Below, piece by piece: positions 46,357-56,900 of a DNA stretch of 64,000 nucleotides. Source of the DNA: Candidatus Zixiibacteriota bacterium. GTDB taxonomy: Bacteria; Zixibacteria; MSB-5A5; GN15; FEB-12. Positions within the stretch are counted from its first letter, which is position 1; the number at the start of each line of letters is the position of its first letter. Location: positions 1-64,000 of the forward strand of contig JACZWU010000004.1 of the NCBI GenBank assembly GCA_022571985.1, in the 5' to 3' direction. The position numbers and the translations under genes are program-made. The notes beneath the pieces are model-generated. The model had not been told where the DNA came from, made no database searches, and worked only from the letters and a program-made list of their open reading frames with translations.

Positions 46357-49300
46357 TTACAGCGGCTTTCCTCTGAAGATATAGTCTACCAATTTGGTCA
46401 GATCTAAGATATTTACTGAGCCGTCATTGTTGACATCCGACAGTTCCAGAGGCTCAGGTAACTGGCCACTTCTAAACAGAAAATCTACCAGCAGTGTCAA
46501 ATCGGCAACGTTAACTGTACCATCCCGATTTGAATCACCCCGCAAACGTCCTTTAATCGTTATGAAACCTGATGCTCGTAATGTTCTTTCATCAGTCAAT
46601 GCCCCTGATACAGAAAATGTTGCTGACAGGGTATCCCAGACTGGTTTATAACCGGACAAGAACTCAGCCCTGGAGACGTTAAGTTTTAATACATTTCCTT
46701 CGAAATCAGGGTGAGAAGTCAGTAACTCAGTGTAGTATGGCAGGATAGTTCGGTTTACTCTTAGTCGCTCTGTATCAATCTGATTTACACCGATTCCCCC
46801 CCCAATGTTGCCTAGATATATGACTGATGTATCAGAAACGATTACATCAGCTTCTTTAATATGATAAATACTTGGTTCAATTGTTGTCTTGGATTCCAGT
46901 GAAGCTCCCGATTCAGATAATATAGCTTCAATCAATGCTCTAGCGTCGGAACTATCCATATACCAGAGATGAAAGCCAAACGTATATGTTTGCGTTTGCA
47001 ATCCGGGCCAATCTTTTCTGAGGCCAACAATATGTTCTTGCTGTAATGATTTGTTCGGGTGAATCGAATGGAAATGATGAGTAGCTACCACACCCTCTTC
47101 CGGGATGAATGTTGCCACGCCAGGTGGTGTAACCATTGGCCAAATTTCTCTGAGTCTTGGTTTAAACGGATCTCGCGTTGTATCCAAGTTTAATGACGGT
47201 AGTGAACCAGCGATTTGCTGTGCCCTGGTGAAGCCAAATAGTGTATCCACATAGGGGATGGAAGAGTTGAATTGATAGAACCTAGGACCACTTGCGAACA
47301 TCTTTTTGATTCCAAAAATATCTCCAAAAAAGTCAATTAGACTAGCGTGATACTGTGGTTGACCATCAATAATTGCCATTCCATTATAGATCTTGTCAAA
47401 TTTTCCGAAATACAGAATCTTTCCGCCGTACGCAAGAAATCTGGAAAATATATCTAACTTTTTACTCGAAGTCTGCAGCATAAACTCGTTGAGCAAATCG
47501 TCGATTATTATCACTTTGAAGCGCAAGAATGGGCGCCAATCTATACATTCAATACTTGGGGGACTACATTGAAGAAAGCGGACGGAATCATGAAAGTCGT
47601 AAATCTCATAATCGTGTCCATTCAAGAGCGAATTATAATAAGATAGAATGGAGTCCATATATGTATATCCAAAAAACGATGGGAAGAGGCTATGTGTAAG
47701 TAGCAAAATTTCCCGATTCATTTCGGGAACAATATATGACACGATTGGGTCAGTAAATTCTGATTCAAAACCAAATTCATCAACTGAAGTAATTATGTAG
47801 GCACCACTGTCAATGAATGCCGGGTCAATAAATTCAGAATCTCCTGGCGGAACAACTGCGAAAGGTTCCATGGCATAGTAGTAATAGAATTTGCCATCAA
47901 ACAATATAGAATCAGTAGCGGGATTAAATTGAGCATTATAACCTTGATCATAAAAGATATGATAGGCGTCAGCTGCTCCTGTAGAGTCAGGGAATTTGTA
48001 AATATTGTAATGGTCTATGCTGTTTTTATCAGCCGAATTCCATCGTAGAGTTATTGGCTGGCCGACGGTCGTAAGTGCATAATTGGAGTATGTTTGTGGG
48101 GCAGCTGTACGTGGAATAACTCTAAAGGTTATTGGTGCGCCTAACTCGCCTCTTCCAGCAGAGTGAGAATGTGCTATCTGAGCCAGGTAGATGGTATTCG
48201 GGTCAAGGTATTCGATGTTTAGTTTGTGAGTTGGCTCGACCGAATTTGATGGTTCACTTAATGACGGTTCCCACCAGGGCGGAATAGCGCCGGGTTTGGG
48301 TAGCTGGCTTAAGTCGGCTGCTTCAATGAATAGATCGTAGCCTGAAACATCATCAAAAGCCCAGGAGTCCCATTGAAGTTCAGGTTCTCCTATGCTGTTT
48401 CTTACAAATTGTAACCCTAGAGGCGGCAGATTTGGATCCAGAAGAAGCTGGCTGAGACTATCAGATAAAGCTGCGTTTGCGAGAACATCATCGAAATTAT
48501 AAACCGGTGGTGAAGATAAATCGTCCGAAACAATAGAGTTTGAAACGTGAACTGAATCACCTGTAAATGTTGCATACAGCACTCGTATGCTGGAATCTGG
48601 CTTTAGTGTAAATGGTCCTAATGTTAATAAAAACCTGGCGTCGCCCCAGCGCAGAAAAATGTCATCTGGAGGAGGAGTCCAGATTGAATCAAGAGAGTCA
48701 GTATTACCAATCAAAATTTGATCATAATCCCATTCATTGAAACTCATGACATAATATTTGTTCTTGTCTCCATTGGGGGTGCCAGTTCCGCCAGTACCAA
48801 AGTCTCTAAGCGGGTGTTCAGAAGTGCCCAGTAGTCGGGGGCCGTAATCTTTATCGGGGTTGCCGTTAGATAGCCACCATGCAAATATTGAATCGGTAGC
48901 GGCAAAAGAGCTTGCTGTAAATTTTCCCGCAAAAGCCTTTGGCGCATAATAATTCTCAGGTTCCCTGTAATCTGCGTCGTAATCTAGAATGTATGCAATG
49001 CCTTTTTCTTTAATTGATCCAGCCAAGTCGTCAGCATATGACACTTCCGGTTTTAAACCGATATCAGCATCCATTAAAAGCCCTATTCGTCCTTCTTCAA
49101 TAATTTTGGCACCGATATTAGTGACAACAATATCATAAATTATTGTTCCATTTTCCGGATCTGAATGCCAGGCAAAAGACCTGTTAGAAACTTTTAGGTA
49201 AAGCGGTATGGATATCAAAGTATCATTAAATTCAGAGCGATATGAAACGTCGGCGATATATTCGACGGGAACTACTGTCCCCCTTGAAGGAGATTGCCCG

Positions 49301-49725
49301 AATACTGTGGCAGAGAACTCCCTTATGCCAGACCAACCATCATGACCGACTGTAACAAGCGTGTCACCTTCTACTATTCCGCCAATCCATAGCGCTCCTC
49401 CATATAAATATTCAATTCCTGATTCAGCCGGGGTAACAAAAGATACGGCAGGGCTGTCTGGATAATCGTATGCCGCTGAAGCGAAATTGAACCCAAAAAC
49501 TCCGAAACAACTAAAAGATGCTTTTATCTCACCGGTGCTATGCACGCCGTGGAAAAGTGGCCAGTTTATCAAATGGGACGGGACAGAGTCCTGCACGAAA
49601 TTAGTTTGAGGGAGGAAATTCGAGTCATTTGGCTCTTCTCCACCTAAGTCTCTCGCCATTATTGTTGAAGAAAAACTCAAAAATGAAAAAATGAAAAATA
49701 GGCAAAAGTTGAAAAATCGATTCAT
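46357..49725 (-). CDS. Large secreted protein with C-terminal type I dockerin (paralogue A)
   Basis: The ATG at 49723-49725 with GAGGAA upstream opens a signal peptide (MNRFFNFCLFFIFSFLSF). The mature protein has an N-terminal beta-rich region with LWIGGIVEGDTLVTVGHDGW and RDFGTGGTGTPNGD. Fibronectin-III-like segments follow near residues 450-640. A Rossmann-like region near 700-970 (FKVIIIDDLLNEF, GGKILYFGKF) recalls glutamine-amidotransferase or peptidase-like folds in secreted proteins. The last 65 residues form a type I dockerin: two Ca-binding loops, DSNRDGTVNVADLTLL and DVNNDGSVNILDLTKL. It is a paralogue of the next gene and of the N-terminal half of the protein at 22773-25400. Function is unknown. 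Confidence 0.83.
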   Translation of the reverse strand: MNRFFNFCLFFIFSFLSFSSTIMARDLGGEEPNDSNFLPQTNFVQDSVPSHLINWPLFHGVHSTGEIKASFSCFGVFGFNFASAAYDYPDSPAVSFVTPAESGIEYLYGGALWIGGIVEGDTLVTVGHDGWSGIREFSATVFGQSPSRGTVVPVEYIADVSYRSEFNDTLISIPLYLKVSNRSFAWHSDPENGTIIYDIVVTNIGAKIIEEGRIGLLMDADIGLKPEVSYADDLAGSIKEKGIAYILDYDADYREPENYYAPKAFAGKFTASSFAATDSIFAWWLSNGNPDKDYGPRLLGTSEHPLRDFGTGGTGTPNGDKNKYYVMSFNEWDYDQILIGNTDSLDSIWTPPPDDIFLRWGDARFLLTLGPFTLKPDSSIRVLYATFTGDSVHVSNSIVSDDLSSPPVYNFDDVLANAALSDSLSQLLLDPNLPPLGLQFVRNSIGEPELQWDSWAFDDVSGYDLFIEAADLSQLPKPGAIPPWWEPSLSEPSNSVEPTHKLNIEYLDPNTIYLAQIAHSHSAGRGELGAPITFRVIPRTAAPQTYSNYALTTVGQPITLRWNSADKNSIDHYNIYKFPDSTGAADAYHIFYDQGYNAQFNPATDSILFDGKFYYYYAMEPFAVVPPGDSEFIDPAFIDSGAYIITSVDEFGFESEFTDPIVSYIVPEMNREILLLTHSLFPSFFGYTYMDSILSYYNSLLNGHDYEIYDFHDSVRFLQCSPPSIECIDWRPFLRFKVIIIDDLLNEFMLQTSSKKLDIFSRFLAYGGKILYFGKFDKIYNGMAIIDGQPQYHASLIDFFGDIFGIKKMFASGPRFYQFNSSIPYVDTLFGFTRAQQIAGSLPSLNLDTTRDPFKPRLREIWPMVTPPGVATFIPEEGVVATHHFHSIHPNKSLQQEHIVGLRKDWPGLQTQTYTFGFHLWYMDSSDARALIEAILSESGASLESKTTIEPSIYHIKEADVIVSDTSVIYLGNIGGGIGVNQIDTERLRVNRTILPYYTELLTSHPDFEGNVLKLNVSRAEFLSGYKPVWDTLSATFSVSGALTDERTLRASGFITIKGRLRGDSNRDGTVNVADLTLLVDFLFRSGQLPEPLELSDVNNDGSVNILDLTKLVDYIFRGKPL

Positions 49726-49867
49726 ATGATTCCTCATGGATAATTGATCAAAACTAAAGGTACTTAAGAAGAACCGATGTGTCAACTCTTGCTTATCTGC
49801 CTGCAAAAAGGATATCCGCTTTAATCCAGCCAGCGCCTTTCAATAGTTATGTGATAGCGTAAATTAT

Positions 49868-52800
49868 TCACAGAGAGAACCCTCTGAAGATATAGTCTAC
49901 CAATTTGGTCAAATCCAGGATATTGACTGAGCCGTCATTGTTGACATCCGACACTTCCAGAGGCTCAGGCAACTCGCCACTTCTAAACAGAAAATCTACC
50001 AGTATCGTCAAATCGGCGACGTTAACTGCACCATCCTGATTGACGTCACCCCGCAAATGCCCAGTAAGAGTAAACGATCCCAGGGCTCTCACAGATCGTT
50101 CACCTGCGGTAGCCGCAGCTATCGAGTAAACAGCAGTAATAGTATTCCAGACCGGAGAGTACTTTTCAAAAAGATTTCTTAAGGGAACCTCAAGTTTTAG
50201 CACTTTCCCATCGTAATTCGGAAACGAACTCAAAATCTCAACAGAGCTTGGAACGGTTGAGCTGTTTACAATTATCGAACTTTGATTTATAGAACTTACA
50301 TCAATCTCCTGCTCAATATTGCCCATGTATATGGTTGTATAAGCTGGTTGTATCGTAAAGGACTCGTACACGTGAAATTGGTCTCTGTCAATTGTTGTTT
50401 TTGCAGCAAGTGAAAATGGTGATGAGGAGAAAATGGCTGCTATCAGTTCTCGGGCGTTGACATAATCCATGTACCAGAGATGAAATCCAAAGGCATAGGT
50501 GCTGGCGTTGAGCTGCGGCAAGTGGTTTCTTACTCCGACTACTCTGCCTTGCTGGACAGAAGTTCCGGCATAAACAGATCTGAAGAGATGAGTAATTTCG
50601 GCTCTGTCATTGGGGACAAAAGTAGCTACGCCGGGAGGTGTGGGCATGGTCCAGACATTTCTAAGTTTGGGCGTAAAGGGATCACGGGAAAAGTTGAAAT
50701 ACGCCGAAGGCAAACTGCCATCTTGCTGCTCTGCCAGTTTGAATCCGAAAAGAGAGTCAACGTATGGCTCCGAGGTATTACTGTAGTAATATTTTTCTCC
50801 CCCAAAAAATAGCGAATCAATCCCAAGGAATTCTTTGACAAAAGAATGGCCGATATCAACGTAGCCGGGTGTGCCATCATGGTAGGTAAGCCCCCAGCCA
50901 AATCCGCCAAACCGGCCGAAATATGCAAACTTGCCCCCGTTTGCTATATACCGTTCGAAGCCAGCGGTGGAGTCCTGGTAGTTGTTACTGAAAAGCGACT
51001 CGGTCAGGCGGTCATCAACTATCACAAGTCTGTATGACATAAAGTCGTGCCAGTCCATGCAGCTTATTGAGCGGTCGGGGCAGTTGGTCAGTTTGGTCGA
51101 GTCGCGATAATTATAAATGTCATAGTCGAATCCTTGAAGAATGTTGTTATAAAAAGAGAGGATTGAATCAAGATAAACGTAGCGATGAGGCGTCAGAGCC
51201 AGGCTGTTGGTGATCAGTAATATGTCCTTTGTTTTTTCGGCCACGATGCTGGAGATAATAATTTTTGAAAATTCGGACTCAAAACCGTACTGGTCAGAAG
51301 TCGCTATAAGATACGCCTCGCCTTCAGTTACATTACTATCGACAAAAGATGTATCCGTTCCTGATAACACTGCGTATGGTACCATGGCATAAAAATAGTA
51401 AGTCTTGTCATCGACAAAGAATGAGGTAACCGGCTGAATAAACTGTGCCCGGTAACCCCTGTCATAAAAGGCATGATATCCTCGGGCTGCTTCGGCTGAA
51501 TCTAAGAATTTGTATACATTTATATGATCAATAGCTGCTTTTTCTGGTAATTGCCATTTGATTTTAAGCGGACTGTCCGAATTGGCAAAAGCATAGCGGG
51601 AGGCCAGCTGCAACGGGTTTGGTCTTGGGTCTAACTTAAACTGAATTGGTTCACTTCTTGCACCTGTTTCAGAGAATGTCTTATGTGCTATCTGCACCAG
51701 GTAATGCTTCTGCCTGTCAAGTGTATCCAGAGAAAAGCGATAGGTCCTGTCTGTTACATTGGGCAAATTGCCCGAAGGAGGAGACCACCAGGGCGGAACC
51801 GCTCCCGGATAAGGCAAAGAATCCAGCGGAGCTTCAGATATATATAAATAATATCCGTAGACATCCTGATAAGTCCACGGATCCCATTGGAGCTCTACTG
51901 CGCCCAAACTGTCCTTAACGAGCTGTAAACCAAGAGGCGGCAAAAGAGGATCTAAAAGCAAGTCTGCCAAATTTTCTGAAACAGCTGCGGTCGCAATCAA
52001 ATCATCGAAATACAGTTGCGAGAGATAGATATCAGGAAAGTCGGGCAGATAGTGAATCGGACCGGCGCCGGGGTGAACATATTCTCCTGTAAAGGTAGCG
52101 AAGAGAACTCTGGCACTGGAATCAGGTTTTAAATTAAACGGACCAATAGACATCATAAACCTGGTATCAAAGCCCTGACTGAAATCCGATGCGATTGACG
52201 AATTAGGTGTCAGCCAGACAGAACTCGTATCTCCAATGATGCCTGTAAATATCTGGTCGTAGTCCCACTCATCAAAACTCATAATATAGTATTTATTGGC
52301 GTCACCTTCGGGTGTGCCAATGCCGCCGGTTCCAAAATCTCTGAATGGGTTTTCTGAAGTTCCTCTTTGGCGAGGGCCAAAATCTCTGGTGGAGTCACCG
52401 TTACTCAGCCACCAGTTGTAGTTTGTATCCAGAGCTTGAAAAGAAGTTGATAAGAATTTGAAAGCGAAGGCTCTATCTGCAATTTCATATTGGAAGTCGC
52501 CATCGTCGTCAATTATATAGCCAATACCGTGTTCTTTAAGCGACCCTGTCAGGTCATCGGTATATGCTGTAAACGAGTAGTTGCCTACGTCGCAATCGAA
52601 GTAAAAGCCGGCATAACCATCTTTTATAGTTTTGTTTTCTACATTTGTTATGACCAAATCATAAATAATGGTTTTATTTTCTGGAGAAGATTGCCAACTG
52701 AAACTTCGACTGGCTACTTTTATGTTCAAAGGCCGGTGGTAGAAATCAAAAGGGTCATGGTTAGTTCGCGGGTTTTTAACAGTATCAGCGAATTCTGCTC

Positions 52801-53287
52801 TATAAGATTTGTCAGCGATATAGTTAACTAAATTGACAGTTCCCTTTCCCTCAGGCTTTTTGAAATTTGGCGGGAAAAACTCATAAATAGCCTGCCAGCC
52901 GTCCCCTCCGACGCTGACTAAGGTGTCTCCATCGACAATTCCGCCAATCCATATCGCTCCTCCCCAGAGATATTCTGGACCGGACTCAGGTGGTGTTACA
53001 AATCCTGAAGGGTAGGTTGGGTCGGGGAAATCATAAAGAGCCTGTGAAAAGGCGTTACCAAATGAACCAAAGCAGTTAAAAGTGGCATCAATTTGACCCG
53101 TCCTGTGAAGACCGTGATATAACGGCCAGTTTATCAAGTGATCGGAATTTCCGATTGCAATGCTCTGAGCAGAATGCTCAAATAATGTTTTTTTGCCGAA
53201 GCTGCCAAGGTCTCTGGCTGAGACTGCAGAAACGGCGCTTAAAATGACCGGCAACAAAAGAATCAGAGTGTTTTGTAGGATTTTCAT
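49868..53287 (-). CDS. Large secreted protein with C-terminal type I dockerin (paralogue B)
   Basis: A 1139-residue paralogue of the previous gene with the same domain order. It has a signal peptide (MKILQNTLILLLPVILSAV, cleavage near VSA-RD), a WIGGIVDGDTLVSVGGDGW segment and RDFGTGGIGTPEGD. Beta-sandwich domains follow, then a Rossmann-like region (YRLVIVDDRLTESL, GGKFAYFGRFGG), and a C-terminal dockerin with loops DVNQDGAVNVADLTIL and DVNNDGSVNILDLTKL. The dockerin codons are almost identical to those of the neighbour, pointing to tandem duplication or gene conversion at the 3' ends. GGGGAGAATGA precedes the ATG. No cohesin partner is visible in the window. Confidence 0.85.
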   Translation of the reverse strand: MKILQNTLILLLPVILSAVSAVSARDLGSFGKKTLFEHSAQSIAIGNSDHLINWPLYHGLHRTGQIDATFNCFGSFGNAFSQALYDFPDPTYPSGFVTPPESGPEYLWGGAIWIGGIVDGDTLVSVGGDGWQAIYEFFPPNFKKPEGKGTVNLVNYIADKSYRAEFADTVKNPRTNHDPFDFYHRPLNIKVASRSFSWQSSPENKTIIYDLVITNVENKTIKDGYAGFYFDCDVGNYSFTAYTDDLTGSLKEHGIGYIIDDDGDFQYEIADRAFAFKFLSTSFQALDTNYNWWLSNGDSTRDFGPRQRGTSENPFRDFGTGGIGTPEGDANKYYIMSFDEWDYDQIFTGIIGDTSSVWLTPNSSIASDFSQGFDTRFMMSIGPFNLKPDSSARVLFATFTGEYVHPGAGPIHYLPDFPDIYLSQLYFDDLIATAAVSENLADLLLDPLLPPLGLQLVKDSLGAVELQWDPWTYQDVYGYYLYISEAPLDSLPYPGAVPPWWSPPSGNLPNVTDRTYRFSLDTLDRQKHYLVQIAHKTFSETGARSEPIQFKLDPRPNPLQLASRYAFANSDSPLKIKWQLPEKAAIDHINVYKFLDSAEAARGYHAFYDRGYRAQFIQPVTSFFVDDKTYYFYAMVPYAVLSGTDTSFVDSNVTEGEAYLIATSDQYGFESEFSKIIISSIVAEKTKDILLITNSLALTPHRYVYLDSILSFYNNILQGFDYDIYNYRDSTKLTNCPDRSISCMDWHDFMSYRLVIVDDRLTESLFSNNYQDSTAGFERYIANGGKFAYFGRFGGFGWGLTYHDGTPGYVDIGHSFVKEFLGIDSLFFGGEKYYYSNTSEPYVDSLFGFKLAEQQDGSLPSAYFNFSRDPFTPKLRNVWTMPTPPGVATFVPNDRAEITHLFRSVYAGTSVQQGRVVGVRNHLPQLNASTYAFGFHLWYMDYVNARELIAAIFSSSPFSLAAKTTIDRDQFHVYESFTIQPAYTTIYMGNIEQEIDVSSINQSSIIVNSSTVPSSVEILSSFPNYDGKVLKLEVPLRNLFEKYSPVWNTITAVYSIAAATAGERSVRALGSFTLTGHLRGDVNQDGAVNVADLTILVDFLFRSGELPEPLEVSDVNNDGSVNILDLTKLVDYIFRGFSL

Positions 53288-53560
53288 TCATTCTCCCCAC
53301 GCCAGGTATTAGCTCTTACCAGGAATTTATAATATTTTCAAAATTCCAAAAGCATTAAATGACAGAGGTTTTAAGAACCCCTGCCTTTAGAGGCCAAAAT
53401 TGAGGGGAGGCTGCAAAAGCAGTCATATTTTGGCCTATTTTGTTCACCCATAAGACGGCTGAATGATCAATCTGTTCAATATCAAGAGTAGTTTCTGCGC
53501 TTTAAATTCTACTTTCAATTGGTCTGCATATTGCATTGGGGGACAATGCCCTGTCTTCCC

Positions 53561-53588
53561 TTGACAATCAGGGCTGAAAGGATATATT
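53561..53588 (+). promoter_or_regulatory. Promoter of the giant repeat-protein gene
   Basis: A perfect TTGACA (53561-53566) and TATATT (53583-53588) are separated by 16 bases. The start codon lies 374 bp downstream, so the transcript would have a long leader. Confidence 0.6.
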
Positions 53589-53594
53589 TTGGGT

Positions 53595-53940
53595 GTACAA
53601 CAGGTAACAAGCGTACTACATAAGGCTTCTACCTTACATCACCTGATTCTTTTATAGAAAAAGAGTTTAAGTACTGGCACTTGGCTGGCCGGATGAATGA
53701 TTAAAGAGCGCAATTAGGCGCTAATCCAATAAGCAGGTTTGCTTGATATTTGGCCGCCTTAGGATTTTAGACTTAATAAGCTTAAGTCAACCAATGTGGA
53801 GGAAAGAAAACGGCAAGAGGTGACTCTTTTGCCAGGGTATCATTTGCAGGGCTATGAAATTTTCCTGCAACTGTTTACCTGAGCAACTTACCTGAATCAT
53901 AAGTATGAATTCCACTTTTCTTACTAAATATAGAGATGAG
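53595..53940 (+). promoter_or_regulatory. Hairpin-rich 5' leader of the giant gene
   Basis: No gene is seen here, but successive perfect hairpins are. CAGGT/ACCTG (53601-53605, 53641-53645) encloses TAAGG/CCTTA (53621-53625, 53632-53636). AGCGC/GCGCT spans 53707-53722. AATCC/GGATT (53723-53727, 53762-53766) encloses AAGCA/TGCTT (53731-53744). GACTTAA/TTAAGTC spans 53770-53788, an 8-bp stem spans 53812-53833, and TTGCAGG/CCTGCAA spans 53844-53870. I do not recognise a known riboswitch consensus. Confidence 0.4.
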
Positions 53941-53961
53941 CTTTACCAAAAAGGAAAGTAA

Positions 53962-56900
53962 TTGAGAGAGAATTTTGGCCAAAGTTTGAAATTTGCCATA
54001 GTCTTAACTTTTGTGTTGATAGTGCCAATTTTTGGGAGCGCTTCTGCAATAAGTCTTGCTTGTGACACTACCAAAGTCACCAGTCATTTTACCCTGATAT
54101 TTGAGGGAGTGACCTATGATACCTCAGCCGGTACCTCAAAGTGGGATTATTCTTTGCAATGGGACGGACACCCGCCTGAACTGAGCCACTTTTTTTTAGA
54201 ACTATGCTCATTAATTACAGATCAGAATTTGGTTGCAGTTGAACCGGGTTTCGGGACTATTGGCAAGAATGGCAATTCGAAGCTATGGGGCATAAAGTGG
54301 GATGACATTGAAAACTTTCCATCTGATACTTTATTCACCTTCAGTTTCACCCTGGATCAACTGCTGGCACTGGACCATACCCAATTTGCTCCCAAAGCAG
54401 GTGTTAATAAAAACATTGCTACAATATGTGGTCCTTCAGTTTTCTGTAGAGGACTTGAAGACCTATGTATTGGCAATATCCGACCCGCCGCATTTTGTCC
54501 CTCGGATACCAGTATATTTCTCTGCGAACTACAGCCAGTCTGTATAAGCAGCTTCGGTGCGACTGACCCGGATAATAATTTAGCCTCAATTGAAATTTCA
54601 GGCGGAGTATTGAGCGGCGACACAGTCTGTTTTATGCCTGTCGAAGGCACTAACACTATTACTTTGATTGCCACCGATAGCTGCGGTGTGGCTGACACCT
54701 GTACAACTATTGTAACTGTCTCTTTGGGGCAGCCGCCATTTATCACAGCCAGTGCGCCAGCAGAAATCAATCTCTGTCTGCCTGAAACAATTTGCATCAA
54801 TTTTACCGTAGGTGACCCCGATAACGACATTGATTCTGTCTGGACGAATCTTGGCCGCATAGAAAATTATAGAGTCTGCTTTGAAGCTGATTCCACCGGC
54901 TTATATCAGCTGGTATTGACAGTCGTGGATTCCTGCGGATTCAGTGCTGTAGATAGTTTTGAAATTTTCATAAGTATTAACGAACCGCCCGTAATAGTTG
55001 CTATAGATACAACCGACAACTATTTCTGCGAAGGTGCCAACCAGGTTTGCGTAAAATTGACCATCAACAATCCGATTGGCGGCTTGACCGGCAGCAGCAA
55101 CCTGGGCGTGTTTAACGCCTCAGACAGTACGGTCTGCTTCTATGTCGACAGCTCTGGCCGTTACTGCGATGAAGTCATAATAACTAATAGCTGCGGGTTG
55201 TCGGACACAATTTCTTACTGTATTGATGTTATTGTCAACAGACCTCCGGTGGCTGTTTGTCCTGCGAATGATACAATCAACACCTGCGAACCCGGGAAGA
55301 TTTGTCTGCCGGGATTTGCGGCCACAGACCAGGATGGAAACATTGCCGAAGTAATAGTAATTGGCGGAAATCTGTCAGGCGATACTGTCTGCTTTAGTGC
55401 ACAGCAGGGCAACAACCTCATTACTTTGATAGTCACAGACAGCTGCGGACTTTCCGACACTTGCACAACGATTATAACAGTAGATAACAACGGAACTCCC
55501 CCGATAGTTGTTTTTGATTCTCTGCCGGATATTTCTCTTTGTCAGCCGGAATCTCTCTGCGTGACTTTTTCTATTAATGATCCGGACAGCAATGTTGATT
55601 CTATCTGGTCGGATTTTACATATTATGAAAACTCTTCTGAGATCTGTTTCTATGCCGATACATCTGGCAGATATGACATAAATGTATTTGTCCGTGACCT
55701 TTGCGGGTTTATAGCTTCGGATACTATTTCAGTTTATGTCGAACTAAATTCTTCGCCGATTGTCAACCTGCCTGACAGCATAAATTCAAATTTTTGTTTA
55801 GTACAGACGGTCTGTCTCCCTGTTGAAATCATTGATGAAAATATTGCATCTATTAGCTCGAATTATGTATTGATAAATGATTCTATCTGTTTTAGTCCAG
55901 ATACAGCTGGAACGTATTTAGTCTGGGTTGAAGTTACAGATAGTTGTGGACTAATAACCGCTGATACAACAATAGTAACTGTAGCTAAAAGCGGTACTCC
56001 ACCGGTAGTTACTTTTGATCCTCTCTCAGATATCAGTCTCTGCCAGCCGGAAGCTCTCTGTTTGAGCTTTGGGGTAACAGACCCTGATAACGATATTGAT
56101 TCGATCTGGTCTGATTTTACTTATACCGGAAATGCGCCACTCATATGTTTCTCCGCCGATACAACAGGAACCTATGTCATAAATGTTTTTGTTCGTGACC
56201 GCTGCGGGTTCATAGATTCAGACACAATCTCTGTTTACATAGAAATTAATGCTCAGCCTATTGTAACATTACCCGACAGTATAAGTATCGATTTTTGTTT
56301 TGAGCAGGCGATTTGTATTCCGGTAGAAATTATCGATGACAATATCAGTTCTATCAATTCAAATTATGCGATTATAAATGACACTATCTGTTTTAATCCG
56401 GATACCACCGGGACTTTTCTGGTCTGGGTTGAAGTCACCGATTCCTGCGGACTTATTGCCGCTGATACCACGGTAGTAACTGTTTTAGTATCGCCGCCGC
56501 CTGTATTAGAACTTGGTGATGATTTTGCGGCTGTTATTTGCGGGCCGGGAACTTTCTGCATCAAAGCAGACACGATAAAATATTATGATTCGGTTTATGT
56601 CAACTATGGGACTTTTGATTCCGCGACAAATCTATTTTGTGTAACAATCGATAGCTCAATTTCTGATTATTTGATAGTAGAGATAACAGATTCCTGTGGC
56701 CGGGTAGCCAGAGACAGTCTCTGGTTTGATATTGTGGTTAATCCGCCTCTCCTGGTAAAACAAGCCATGCCCGACACCACCATTTATCTTTGCGGTCCGG
56801 CCTATGTCTGCCTGCCGCTTGAAATTGGCTATGATAATATCAGTCTGCCGGATTCAAATATAACAGTCAGCAGGGGGCAATATGAAAATGGCCAGGTTTG

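Noticed and set aside
53820-53882. Possible leader peptide (GTG start, about 20 codons) in the giant-gene leader
   Set aside because: The GGAGG at 53798-53802 is 17 bases away, too far, and the frame overlaps the hairpin stems; there is no terminator after it to make an attenuator.
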